A stretch of 64,000 nucleotides of DNA from Paraburkholderia sp. PGU19. GTDB lineage: Bacteria; Pseudomonadota; Gammaproteobacteria; Burkholderiales; Burkholderiaceae. A program made the position numbers and the translations under genes. The first letter of the stretch is position 1. Each line of letters opens with the position of its first letter. Below, piece by piece: positions 37,414 through 45,735 of the stretch. The notes below the pieces were generated by a model. The model made no database searches and had not been told where the DNA came from. It worked only from the letters and a program-made list of their open reading frames with translations. Where the stretch lies: positions 620,001-684,000 of the forward strand of contig NZ_AP023179.1 of NCBI RefSeq assembly GCF_013426915.1, read 5' to 3'.

Positions 37414-38715
37414 ATGCGTTCGATTCGCCGTCAATTGCTGTTCTGGCTGCTCGCTATCGTGTTGCTCGGCGTCGGCATTGCGGGTTGGCTCATCTACCGT
37501 CAGGCGCTCGCCGAAGCCAACGAACTGTTCGATTACCAGTTGCAGGAAATCGCCGCCGCGCTGCCCGCCGAGCCTTTCTCGCAAGTGCTCAGCTCGCGCG
37601 ATACAGGCGACGAAGGCATCGTGCTGCAGATCTGGAATCGCAACGGCGTGCTGATGTACTACTCGCATCCGCGCGCGCCGCTCGCGCCGCGCGCCGAACT
37701 CGGCTTTTCGACGGAGCGCACCGAGCGCGGCGACTGGCGTGTGTATGGCGCTATCGTCGGCGACAACGTCGTGCAGCTCGCGCAGCCGCTGTCGGTGCGC
37801 AACCGGCTCGCGGCGAACGTCGCGCTGCGCACGCTGTGGCCGCTGATCGTGTTGCTGCCGCTGATGGGCGTCGCCGTATGGGGTGTGGTCGGGCGCGGGC
37901 TCGCGCCTTTGCGGCGCGTCACGGGCGCGCTCGACACGCGTCACCCCGAAGCGCTCGATCCATTGCCCGATTCGCGCTTGCCGCTCGAAGTGCAGCCGCT
38001 CGTGCGCGCGTTGAACGGCCTGCTGGAACGGCTTGCCATTGCGCTCGATACCCAAAAAGCCTTCGTCGCCGATGCCGCGCACGAACTGCGCACGCCGCTC
38101 GCCGCCGTGCAGATCCAGTCGCAACTGGTGGCGCGCGCGCACGACGAAACCGAGCGCCGCGAAGCGCTGGTCGATCTGCAGGCGGGCGTGACGCGCGCTA
38201 CGCGTCTTGCCGAGCAGCTACTCGCGCTCGCGCGTTCCGAGCCGGATGGACACGCGGCAACGGGCAGTGTCGATCTCGACGCGCTCGTGCACGAATGCGT
38301 GACGGCTCACCTGCCGCTCGCGCAGAAGCGCAGCGTCGATCTCGGCATCGAGGCTAGCGAGCCCGCAACCGTCACAGGCGATGCCGAATCGCTGCGCGTG
38401 ATGCTCAACAATCTGATCGACAACGCGACCAAATACACGCCGGACGGCGGGCGCGTCGATGTCTGCCTGCGCGTCGAAGGCGGCCGGCCGCTCGTGCAGA
38501 TCGCCGACAGCGGCCCCGGCATTCCACCTGACGAACGCGACCGCGTATTCGACCGCTTCTACCGCGTCGGCGCAGGCGCGAATCGCGCGCGCACCGACGT
38601 TGCAGGCAGCGGCCTCGGTCTTGCGATCGTGCGGCGCATCGCGCTTCAACATCACGCGAATGTCACACTCGATGACTCCGCGTCGGGCGGTCTGCGGGTC
38701 AACGTGCGTTTCTGA
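37414..38715 (+). CDS. Sensor histidine kinase, PmrB/QseC-like
   Basis: Membrane kinase of 433 residues. TM1 (9-27) and TM2 (about 140-159) enclose a ~110-residue periplasmic sensor domain. Then HAMP (GRGLAPLRRVTGAL), H-box VADAAHELRTPLAAVQ with phospho-acceptor His223, N-box LNNLIDNATKYTP, G1 IADSGPGIP and G2 GSGLGLAIV. All boxes are intact. It forms an operon with the preceding regulator (4 bp gap). The ligand cannot be read from the sequence; QseC/PmrB relatives respond to metal ions, low pH or cationic peptides. Confidence 0.92.
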   Translation: MRSIRRQLLFWLLAIVLLGVGIAGWLIYRQALAEANELFDYQLQEIAAALPAEPFSQVLSSRDTGDEGIVLQIWNRNGVLMYYSHPRAPLAPRAELGFSTERTERGDWRVYGAIVGDNVVQLAQPLSVRNRLAANVALRTLWPLIVLLPLMGVAVWGVVGRGLAPLRRVTGALDTRHPEALDPLPDSRLPLEVQPLVRALNGLLERLAIALDTQKAFVADAAHELRTPLAAVQIQSQLVARAHDETERREALVDLQAGVTRATRLAEQLLALARSEPDGHAATGSVDLDALVHECVTAHLPLAQKRSVDLGIEASEPATVTGDAESLRVMLNNLIDNATKYTPDGGRVDVCLRVEGGRPLVQIADSGPGIPPDERDRVFDRFYRVGAGANRARTDVAGSGLGLAIVRRIALQHHANVTLDDSASGGLRVNVRF

Positions 38716-38765
38716 ATCGCCCGTCCAGCAAGGGTTTGCGAAAAGCTTTCATCTAGTTGGCATTG

Positions 38766-38782
38766 TTTAAGATTGATTTAAG
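38766..38782 (+). promoter_or_regulatory. PmrA-type response regulator box upstream of degP
   Basis: TTTAAG-ATTGA-TTTAAG is a direct repeat of two identical half-sites with 11-bp centre spacing. It matches exactly the consensus (C/T)TTAA(G/T)-N5-(C/T)TTAA(G/T) known for PmrA and used by QseB. It lies 51 bp downstream of the kinase stop and 58 bp before the protease start. Confidence 0.75.
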
Positions 38783-38840
38783 CGACGCCACGTACTCTTC
38801 GACTCATCAAAGAATCAACTCTCCCAATCAGGAGTACACG

Positions 38841-40349
38841 ATGCAAGCAAAAATACTGACCCGTAGCGCCGTTGCAGCGGCCGTCGTTATCGCATTGTCG
38901 GTGGGCTACGTGGCCGGTCATCGCGACGTGCCCGCGCCCCAGGTGATCTCGCCCGCGGCCGCCGCGATGATGCCTGCGGAAGCCGCGGCGAAAACGGGCA
39001 TTCCCGATTTCTCGGGCCTCGTCGAAACGTATGGCCCCGCGGTCGTCAACATCAGCGCGAAGCATGTCGTGAAGCAGACCGCGATGCGCGGCGGCAATGG
39101 CGGTAACGCCGGCCAGTTGCCCATCGATCCGAGCGATCCGTTCTATCAGTTCTACAAGCACTTCTTCGGCCAGATGCCGGGCGGCCCCAATGGCGGCGGT
39201 GGCGATGACGGCGACCGTCCGAGCGCGAGCCTCGGCTCGGGCTTCATCATCAGCAGCGACGGCTATGTGCTGACCAACGCGCACGTCGTCGACGGCGCCA
39301 ACGTCGTCACCGTCAAGCTCACCGACAAGCGCGAGTACAAGGCGAAAGTGGTCGGCGCGGACAAGCAGTCGGACGTCGCCGTGCTGAAGATCGACGCAAA
39401 GGATCTGCCGACGGTGAAGATCGGCGATCCGCGCTCGAGCAAGGTCGGCCAGTGGGTCGTCGCGATCGGCTCGCCGTATGGCTTCGACAACACGGTGACG
39501 TCGGGCATCATCAGCGCGAAATCGCGCTCGTTGCCGGACGAGAACTACACGCCGTTCATCCAGACCGATGTGCCTGTGAATCCGGGTAACTCGGGCGGCC
39601 CGCTGTTCAATCTGCAGGGCGAAGTGATCGGCATCAACTCGATGATCTATTCGCAGACGGGCGGCTTCCAGGGCCTTTCGTTCGCCATCCCGATCAATGA
39701 GGCGATGAAGGTCAAGGACGATCTCGTCAAAACGGGCCACGTGAGCCGCGGCCGCCTCGGCGTCGCCGTGCAGAGCGTGAACCAGACGCTCGCGGATTCG
39801 TTCGGCATGAAGAAGCCGCAAGGCGCTCTCGTGAGTTCGGTTGATCCGGGCGGTCCGGCCGCGAAGGGCGGCCTGCAGCCGGGCGATGTGATCCTGTCGG
39901 TGAACGGCGTCGATGTGGCGGATTCTTCAGCGCTGCCATCGCAGATCGCGGGCATCAAGCCGGGCACGCAGGCCGACGTTCAAGTGTGGCGCGACAAGTC
40001 GACGAAGGACCTGAAGGTGACGATCGGCTCGCTGTCGGACGCGAAGGTTGCCTCGAACGATGACGGCGGCCCGGCGCAGATGCAAGGTCGCCTCGGCGTC
40101 GCGGTGCGTCCGCTCACGCCGCAGGAAAAGAGCGGCGCGTCCGTGTCGCACGGGCTGCTGGTGCAGGATGCGAGCGGCGCGGCAGCCAGCGCCGGCATCC
40201 AGCCGGGCGATGTGATTCTGGCCGTCAACGGGCGTTCGGTATCGAGTATCGATCAGTTGAAGCAGGCGGTCTCGGCGGCGGGCAACAGCATCGCGCTGTT
40301 GATCCAGCGCGACAACTCGCAGATCTTCGTGCCCGTCGATCTCGGTTGA
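38841..40349 (+). CDS. DegP/MucD-type periplasmic serine endoprotease
   Basis: HtrA-family protease, 502 residues from ATG 38841, preceded by CAGGAG; an upstream in-frame start at 38757 crosses the regulator box. A hydrophobic N-terminal segment (10-26) exports or anchors it. The trypsin-like domain has the triad His148 (VLTNAHVVDG), Asp178 (QSDVAVLKI) and Ser251 (GNSGGPLFN). Two PDZ domains follow (about 290-385 and 400-500), with GALVSSVDPGGPAAKGGLQPGDVIL split by normal spacing and the second GIQPGDVILAVNG. It degrades or refolds misfolded envelope proteins. The two-component genes upstream and the box indicate stress-induced control. Confidence 0.93.
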   Translation: MQAKILTRSAVAAAVVIALSVGYVAGHRDVPAPQVISPAAAAMMPAEAAAKTGIPDFSGLVETYGPAVVNISAKHVVKQTAMRGGNGGNAGQLPIDPSDPFYQFYKHFFGQMPGGPNGGGGDDGDRPSASLGSGFIISSDGYVLTNAHVVDGANVVTVKLTDKREYKAKVVGADKQSDVAVLKIDAKDLPTVKIGDPRSSKVGQWVVAIGSPYGFDNTVTSGIISAKSRSLPDENYTPFIQTDVPVNPGNSGGPLFNLQGEVIGINSMIYSQTGGFQGLSFAIPINEAMKVKDDLVKTGHVSRGRLGVAVQSVNQTLADSFGMKKPQGALVSSVDPGGPAAKGGLQPGDVILSVNGVDVADSSALPSQIAGIKPGTQADVQVWRDKSTKDLKVTIGSLSDAKVASNDDGGPAQMQGRLGVAVRPLTPQEKSGASVSHGLLVQDASGAAASAGIQPGDVILAVNGRSVSSIDQLKQAVSAAGNSIALLIQRDNSQIFVPVDLG

Positions 40350-40462
40350 TGCGGCAAACGGCGGCGGTGCTGGCCGGTGCCACAGGTGCCGGCCGGTAAA
40401 AGCTGCCGGTGATGGAAAAAATGCAAGGTTTGCGGCTTGCGCACGACGCGAGTTATAAGCAG

Positions 40463-40488
40463 AACAGGCCCGATTTTCGGGCCTGTTT
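40463..40488 (+). terminator. Terminator of the degP-like gene
   Basis: A 10-bp perfect stem (40463-40472 with 40478-40487) with a 5-nt T-rich loop, then TTCGTTTG. It lies 113 bp after the stop and 92 bp before the next start. Confidence 0.8.
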
Positions 40489-40580
40489 CGTTTGTGGGCG
40501 TTGATGGGGTGAGATGGGCATACAGATTGCGTACGGTTATGCGTCAGAACCGTTTAGGTTTGCCAACAAGGAGCCACGCA

Positions 40581-41078
40581 ATGACTCATCGTCGTATCGT
40601 CGCCCGCGCCGTTTCGGTTGCGGCAGCGACAGTTTTCACGCTCGGCCTGTCGGGCGGCGCGTACGCGCAGCAGGCGAGCGAAGTCACGGGCGGTACCACC
40701 TCGGATAACACCAGTGCAGGCAACGTCAACGGCGAGGGCCTGCCGCAGGTGCAACAACAGGGCGACGTGTCGTACACGTCGGGCGGCGTCGGCCTCGACG
40801 AATCGAAGGCGCTGCTTGCCGCGCAGAGCCAGTGGCCGTTGTCGTTGCGCTTCACGGGCCCCGGTTCGGATTATCTCTCTGATGTGAAAGTGAAGATCGT
40901 CGACGCGCACGGCGGCAGCGTGCTCGACACCACCGCGCGCGGGCCGTACATGCTGGTCAAGCTGCGTCCGGGCCGCTACACGGTGCACGCGGCGTACAAG
41001 GAAAACGATCAATCGAAGCCCATCACCATTCCGGCAAAGGGTACGGCAAAGGCGGCGTTCTACTGGAAGACGCAGTAA
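40581..41078 (+). CDS. Secreted protein with carboxypeptidase-regulatory-like domain, function unknown
   Basis: 165 residues from ATG 40581, preceded by AAGGAG. A longer frame from 40437 runs through the terminator and was rejected. Signal peptide: MTHRRIVARAVSVAAATVF..GGAYA|QQ, cleavage after AYA. The mature part begins with a Gly/Ser/Thr/Asn-rich linker, followed by a small beta-domain (LSLRFTGPGSDYLSDVKVKIVD split by usual spacing, YMLVKLRPGRYTVHAAY) resembling transthyretin-like/carboxypeptidase regulatory folds. It is likely a small periplasmic or surface protein. No functional assignment is possible. Confidence 0.78.
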   Translation: MTHRRIVARAVSVAAATVFTLGLSGGAYAQQASEVTGGTTSDNTSAGNVNGEGLPQVQQQGDVSYTSGGVGLDESKALLAAQSQWPLSLRFTGPGSDYLSDVKVKIVDAHGGSVLDTTARGPYMLVKLRPGRYTVHAAYKENDQSKPITIPAKGTAKAAFYWKTQ

Positions 41079-41095
41079 GCGACGCGAAAGTAACA

Positions 41096-41161
41096 GGCAA
41101 AAACGCGGCAAAAACGCGGCGGAAACGAGGTGGAAACGAGGCGGAAACGAGGCGGGAATGC
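41096..41161. repeat. Tandem repeat, six units of 11 bp
   Basis: Units GGCAAAAACGC (twice), GGCGGAAACGA, GGTGGAAACGA, GGCGGAAACGA and GGCGGGAATGC follow without gaps. They start 17 bp after the stop at 41078, lie outside any gene, and have period 11, near one helical turn. It looks like a small VNTR with the units diverging from left to right. Confidence 0.9.
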
Positions 41162-41282
41162 ACGCGGTGAGCCGCCGCCGCACCGCTCGCAACGGCCGCG
41201 ACGCAACGCGCGCGCCGCGGCAATCGGTAGAGACCCGATGCCCAACGAAGGCCGCGCAATCGCGGCGCGTTTGGTCAATAAT

Positions 41283-41309
41283 GAAGCCACGGACACGCTC
41301 CGTGGCTTC
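41283..41309. terminator. Hairpin upstream of the DUF427 gene
   Basis: A perfect 11-bp stem (41283-41293 with 41299-41309) and 5-nt loop, followed by CGCGTTTCGG. It is probably the terminator of the 40581-41078 gene. The remaining space from 41162 to 41452 holds no other gene I can support. Confidence 0.55.
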
Positions 41310-41452
41310 CGCGTTTCGGAGCCGACGCTGCGTCGCCGGGAGACGCGCACTGCACAATGACAACGAGGCGGCGCGCGCCAGGAGAGCCAAGGCTGGCGGT
41401 CGAGCCAGCTGTTCGGAGCGTGCGCGAACGTGCCAGCAGCGGAGCGGATCAC

Positions 41453-41908
41453 ATGAACGATGCCCCATCCGGCGGAAGCGCCGAAGACGCGGACAGCGGT
41501 AGCGCCGGGCACGGCGGCCATGCGTCTGGCGGTGCGCCAGCGCACGGAGGCGACGCCGAAGCGGGGCATACGATTTCCATCAAGGCCAACTCCCATCGGG
41601 TACGGGTGATCCACCAGGGCGTGACGTTCGCAGACACGCATGCCGGGTTCACGCTGTGCGAAACGGGCTGCCCCGAGGTGTTTTATTTCCCCCGGGCCGA
41701 CGTCAACATGGCGCGGCTCGAACGATCGACTCACACGTCGCACTGCCCGTTCAAGGGTGAAGCGTCGTACTACCATCTGCGCACCGAAGACGAAACGATC
41801 GAAAATGCAGTCTGGAGCTATGAAAATCCTCTGGAGCGGGTGAAGCAGATCGCGGGGTATCTTGCGTTTTACGCATCGCGTGTTGACCGCATCGATCAGA
41901 CATCCTGA
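41453..41908 (+). CDS. DUF427 domain protein
   Basis: 151 residues from ATG 41453 (GGAG eight bases upstream). An ATG at 41357 would add 32 Arg-rich residues without a ribosome-binding site. The first ~45 residues are Gly/Ser/Ala/His-rich and look disordered. The DUF427 domain follows: HRVRVIHQGVTFADTHAGF, CPEVFYFPRADVNM, HCPFKGEASYYHL and IENAVWSYENPLERV. The family is widespread and small; its function is not established. Next to a CoxG-like gene, 33 bp away. Confidence 0.85.
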   Translation: MNDAPSGGSAEDADSGSAGHGGHASGGAPAHGGDAEAGHTISIKANSHRVRVIHQGVTFADTHAGFTLCETGCPEVFYFPRADVNMARLERSTHTSHCPFKGEASYYHLRTEDETIENAVWSYENPLERVKQIAGYLAFYASRVDRIDQTS

Positions 41909-41941
41909 TCCCGCAGTCGCACGGTTATCGGGGAGGCTGCC

Positions 41942-42694
41942 ATGGAATTGAACGACGCGTTGAGAGTGCCGCTGGCGCCGTCCGAAGTCTGGGACGCGCT
42001 GCAGGATCTCGCGTTGCTGCGCGCGAGTCTCGACAATTGCGAGTCCTTGCGCCGGCTCCAGGGCGGCGAATATCTGCTGACGATGACGGTGCCGCTCGGA
42101 CCGTTGCGCGCGCACTATCACATACGCGCGCACGTCGCGAGCGAGGACGGCGCGAACAGCGCGAAGCCGCATCGCACGCTCAACTTCAAGGCGCGCGCCG
42201 AGGGCGTCGGCTCGCTGCGCGGACAGATCGACGTGTCGCTGCGCAGCGACGATCATCTCCATCTGCATCTTCCTGGGCGCGGACCGAGCACGCGCATCGA
42301 CTATTCAGTGTGGGCGACGTCGACGGGACCGCTCGCGCAACTGCCCGCGCGTCAGATCGAAAACGCGCTGCACGAACTGGCCGACGACTTCTTCACCGAG
42401 TTTTGCGCCGTCGTCCAGGCGAAGCACGGCAAAGGGCCGAACCGCGCGACGGGCACGCAAGGGCGGCGCCAGCACGTGTTTCTACGGCCGATCAGCCTTT
42501 CGGGCGTGGCGCGCCGCGCACGGCTGCACGACCATCATCAAGGCAGCACGCTGACGGGCCGCGCCGCGCATTCGCTGCTGCATGGCCTGCATCACGAGCA
42601 TGATCCGCATGTGCTGCCGAACTGGGCGTGGGCGGCGATGATTTTCTTCGTCGCGCTGCTGCTGTACGTGGCGCGGTACTTCACCCAAGGCTAA
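41942..42694 (+). CDS. CoxG-like SRPBCC protein with C-terminal membrane anchor
   Basis: 250 residues. Residues 1-160 fit the CoxG/SRPBCC ligand-binding fold: DALRVPLAPSEVWDALQDLALLRASLDNCESL split by usual spacing, GEYLLTMTVPLGPLRAHYHI and TRIDYSVWATSTGPLAQLPARQIENALHEL. A His- and Arg-rich linker (HDHHQGS, HHEHDPH) precedes one C-terminal membrane helix (WAWAAMIFFVALLLYVARYF). In Oligotropha, CoxG recruits CO dehydrogenase to the membrane; no CO dehydrogenase genes are seen here, so a role in anchoring another protein or binding a lipid is only inference. Confidence 0.82.
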   Translation: MELNDALRVPLAPSEVWDALQDLALLRASLDNCESLRRLQGGEYLLTMTVPLGPLRAHYHIRAHVASEDGANSAKPHRTLNFKARAEGVGSLRGQIDVSLRSDDHLHLHLPGRGPSTRIDYSVWATSTGPLAQLPARQIENALHELADDFFTEFCAVVQAKHGKGPNRATGTQGRRQHVFLRPISLSGVARRARLHDHHQGSTLTGRAAHSLLHGLHHEHDPHVLPNWAWAAMIFFVALLLYVARYFTQG

Positions 42695-42722
42695 TCTTTA
42701 CCGTCGTTGTGCGCGCGGCGTC

Positions 42723-43793
42723 TCACACGCCGCGAAACTCCCGCCGCCACGCGGACGGCGATGTCCTGAACGTGTCAGTGAAATGCTGGCGCAGCGACGC
42801 CGTCGAACCAAATCCCGCCATTCCCGCAATCGACTCGATCGACTCGTCGGTGCTTTCGAGCAGCTGCTGCGCGCGCGCGAGCCGTTGCGCCAGCAGCCAC
42901 GCGCTCACGGTCGTCCCCGTTGCGGCCTTGAAGTGCCGCGTGAACGTGCGGCGGCTCATCGCGGCGCGCCCGGCGAGGGAATCGAGGGTATGAGGCGCGT
43001 CGAGCGTGCCGTTCACCCAGTCGAGCAACGCGGACAAGCGGTCGCCGCGCAGATCGGTCGGCATGGGCTGCTGGACATATTGCGCCTGGCCGCCCTGGCG
43101 ATGCGGCGGCACGACGAGGCGCCGCGCCATGTAGTTCGCGCTTTGCGCGCCGCACAGCTTGCGCACCACGTGCAGACAGCAATCGAGCCCCGCCGCCGTG
43201 CCCGCTGACGTGAGAATGTCGCCGTCGTCGACATACAGCACCTGAGGATCGACCTTCACGTTCGGAAAGCGCCGTGCGAAGTCGGCGGCCCACGCCCAGT
43301 GCGTGGTCGCCGGTCGTCCGTCGAGCAGGCCCGCAGCGGCGAGCACGTAGGCGCCGAGACACAGGCCGACCAGTTGCGCGCCGCGCGCGTGCGCGGCGCG
43401 CAATGCGTCTAGCAGTGCTGTGGGCGGTGCTTCGTCAGGATCGCGCCAGGTGGGAACGATGATCGTGTCGGCGTCGGCGAGCGCGTCGAGACCGTGCGTC
43501 GCGGCGATCGAAAAGCCTGCTGTCGTCGAAAGTGGCCCGGGGTCGATCGAGCAGACGCGGAACTCGAAGCCGAGCACGCCGCCGTCGCTGCGATCCTCGG
43601 CGAACACGACACACGGCACGGACAGGTGGAACGGGCTGATGCCGTCGAAGGCGACGGCCGCGACGACATGCGGTGTCTTCGGTGCGGTACGGCAGGTCTG
43701 CGTTTCCTGGCGTGGAGGACTCTTGTGAGATGTCCGCTGCTTCGCTGATCTTGGAGCAGCCTTTGACACAGGCGTTGCAGCGGAGCGGGCCAT
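42723..43793 (-). CDS. GlxA-type AraC-family regulator (DJ-1/PfpI domain plus HTH)
   Basis: 356 residues from ATG 43793, behind GGGAGG; an upstream ATG at 43826 is less likely. Residues about 40-215 form a DJ-1/PfpI (class I glutamine amidotransferase-like) sensor domain with Cys in LVGLCLGAYVLAAAGLL and WAWAADFARRFP downstream, as in GlxA/FtrA. The AraC/XylS HTH domain is C-terminal: AMSRRTFTRHFKAATGTT and SIESIAGMAGFGSTASLRQHF. It likely controls the divergent isochorismatase-like gene 147 bp away. Confidence 0.9.
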   Translation of the reverse strand: MARSAATPVSKAAPRSAKQRTSHKSPPRQETQTCRTAPKTPHVVAAVAFDGISPFHLSVPCVVFAEDRSDGGVLGFEFRVCSIDPGPLSTTAGFSIAATHGLDALADADTIIVPTWRDPDEAPPTALLDALRAAHARGAQLVGLCLGAYVLAAAGLLDGRPATTHWAWAADFARRFPNVKVDPQVLYVDDGDILTSAGTAAGLDCCLHVVRKLCGAQSANYMARRLVVPPHRQGGQAQYVQQPMPTDLRGDRLSALLDWVNGTLDAPHTLDSLAGRAAMSRRTFTRHFKAATGTTVSAWLLAQRLARAQQLLESTDESIESIAGMAGFGSTASLRQHFTDTFRTSPSAWRREFRGV

Positions 43794-43940
43794 CGCAGCC
43801 TCCCGTTGAAAATGCGAATGGCCCAATCCTAGCGAAAATTGTCATTCGGGTCACTGTCGCGCGATGGGCGGAACGCGAACAATGCGCACATCGCGGCTGC
43901 AACCGCCAGCCGCCGACTTCAACCATCAAGGAGAGTTGTC

Positions 43941-44570
43941 ATGCCGACGCCCCGCCGAGCCCTGATCGTCATCGATGTCCAGAACGAATACGTGACGGGC
44001 GACCTGCCGATCGAATACCCGGACGTGCAGACGTCGCTCGCGAACATCGGCCGCGCGATCGATGCGGCACATGCCGCGCAGATTCCCGTGGTCGTCGTGC
44101 AGAACTTCACGCCGCCCGGCTCGCCGATCTTCGCGCGCGGCAGCGAAGGCGCGGAACTGCATGGCGTGGTCGCGTCGCGCAAGTACGATCACCACGTCGA
44201 GAAAGCACTGCCGAGCGCGTTCACCGACACCGATCTGGCCGACTGGCTCGCCGCGCGCGAGATCGACACGCTCACTGTGGTCGGCTACATGACGCACAAC
44301 TGCGACGCGTCGACGATCGTTCACGCGCTGCACATGGGCCTCGCCGTCGAGTTCCTGGACGACGCGACGGGTTCGGTGCCGTATGAGAACAGCGCGGGCA
44401 CGGCGAGCGCGGAGGAGATCCATCGCGTGTTCAGCGTCGTGCTGCAATCGCGCTTCGCGGCCGTCGCGAGCACGCAGCAATGGATCGGGGCGGTGCAGTC
44501 GGGTGGTCAGCTGGAACGCGGCTCGATCTACGCATCGAACCAGAAGGCGCGCGCCAAGACGGCAGCCTGA
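43941..44570 (+). CDS. Isochorismatase-like cysteine hydrolase
   Basis: Cysteine amidohydrolase of the isochorismatase/nicotinamidase superfamily, 209 residues. The catalytic triad can be seen: Asp in IVIDVQNEY, Lys in YDHHVEKALPSAF, and Cys in VGYMTHNCDASTIVHAL, with a cis-peptide-like Val-Gly-Tyr before it. Ribosome-binding site AAGGAGAG. Its substrate is unknown. The divergent GlxA-type regulator is the likely controller; such pairs are often found with amide or isonitrile breakdown genes. Confidence 0.88.
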   Translation: MPTPRRALIVIDVQNEYVTGDLPIEYPDVQTSLANIGRAIDAAHAAQIPVVVVQNFTPPGSPIFARGSEGAELHGVVASRKYDHHVEKALPSAFTDTDLADWLAAREIDTLTVVGYMTHNCDASTIVHALHMGLAVEFLDDATGSVPYENSAGTASAEEIHRVFSVVLQSRFAAVASTQQWIGAVQSGGQLERGSIYASNQKARAKTAA

Positions 44571-44673
44571 GCGAACGGGAAATGAAGGTAAAAGGGCGGC
44601 TGACTTGCCGGCGCCCATGCGGCGCCTCAGCTTTCGGGCCTGGGCGCCGCTGGGAAGTCCTGCGTAAGCCCGC

Positions 44674-45309
44674 TCAGGCGCCCATGCGCAGCGCCGGGCT
44701 GCGCAACGCATCGATCATGCTTTCAATCATCTGCCGCGCATGCCGGCCGAAGTCCAGCACTTCCGGCACGAACAGCATGTCCTTCAACGATCCGCTGATG
44801 AACGCGTGCACCATCGACGCCGCCACGGGCACGTTCATGTCGGCGGGCAACTGCCCTTTGGAAATCGCGTTGCGCATGCCCGCCTGGATGCTCGTGAGGC
44901 TCTCGCGCATCGTGTTCTGGTAGCGCGCCATCACAGGTCCCATTTCCTCGACGAACTCGCACTTGTGAAACAGGATGTCGAACACCCGGCGGCGGTGCGG
45001 GTCGTTCGCAGTGTCGCGCAGACAGACGGTACAGATATCGACGAGGCGGCCGAGCGGATCGGCCTCGTTGGGATCGACGGAAGCGGCTTTCAGTTCGTCG
45101 AGCGGCAGCAGCACCCGGTCGAACATTTCCGTGAAGAGCTCGCCCTTGTTGGCGAAGTGCCAGTAGATCGCGCCACGCGTGACGCCTGCCGTCTGCGCAA
45201 TATCGGCCAGCGAAGTCCGCGACACGCCTTTCTCCGAAAACACCTGTTCTGCTGCATCGAGGATGCGGGTGCGCGTCTCCTGCGCTTCTTCTTTGGTTCG
45301 ACGGACCAT
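44674..45309 (-). CDS. bpeR: TetR-family repressor of the RND efflux operon
   Basis: 211-residue AcrR/TtgR-type repressor. HTH at residues about 28-50 (RTSLADIAQTAGVTRGAIYWHF), a signature shared by AcrR, TtgR and BpeR. C-terminal part is the TetR_C ligand-binding domain (IFHKCEFVEEMGPVMARYQN region). It is divergent from the efflux operon, whose promoter carries an AcrR-type operator. The name bpeR follows from the gene order and the 1,067-residue pump; confirmation needs an alignment. Binding of a drug or signal would release the operator. Confidence 0.88.
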   Translation of the reverse strand: MVRRTKEEAQETRTRILDAAEQVFSEKGVSRTSLADIAQTAGVTRGAIYWHFANKGELFTEMFDRVLLPLDELKAASVDPNEADPLGRLVDICTVCLRDTANDPHRRRVFDILFHKCEFVEEMGPVMARYQNTMRESLTSIQAGMRNAISKGQLPADMNVPVAASMVHAFISGSLKDMLFVPEVLDFGRHARQMIESMIDALRSPALRMGA

Positions 45310-45442
45310 TCGTATTGCCCTGCAATAAATGCGGGGTTTCCCCTGACGTTTTTAAACGCGCCTGATAAAGATCATTCCGCGCGCACGTTAATGCCTGGCA
45401 GATCTTCCGGAGGAAACCCTTTTTCCCGGTTTAACACACTTT

Positions 45443-45470
45443 TACGTGCATTCATGAATGTATATATAAT
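45443..45470 (+). promoter_or_regulatory. Efflux promoter overlapped by an AcrR/BpeR-type operator
   Basis: A 24-bp imperfect palindrome (45443-45466) is centred on the perfect 12-bp CATTCATGAATG (45449-45460). Its half TGAATGTAT matches the known AcrR operator of E. coli. The -10 TATAAT (45465-45470) overlaps its right end. A weak -35 (TTACGT, 45442-45447) lies 17 bp upstream. Repressor bound here would cover the whole promoter. The predicted mRNA leader before bpeA is about 260 nt. Confidence 0.82.
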
Positions 45471-45735
45471 AGCACCCCATCGATCGGATGGCTTACGTTT
45501 GGGTGAACGGTTAAGATCCGTCACTGTTGTTTTGCAAGCATCTTTGCGCTGTCTCAAGAGATGGGCAGCGCGGTGCGGCATTTCCCGGTTTGGCGCATTT
45601 CGCAGTGAATGCACCCGCAGGAAAAGCATTCGTGAGCGTCCGGTCATGGCGTCTTCGAGACGCCAATTTGCGCAGCCTTCTCCGGAGAGAGATGCACGCA
45701 CTTTTTCCTTCTCAGTCTTTGACAGAGGTCGCTCC

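Noticed and set aside
41096..41161. CRISPR-like array
   Set aside because: Units are 11 bp without spacers and no cas genes lie nearby; it is a simple tandem repeat.
44740..45735. In-frame upstream extension of the adaptor gene bpeA
   Set aside because: It crosses the bpeR gene, the operator and the promoter, and the lipoprotein signal starts only at 45736.
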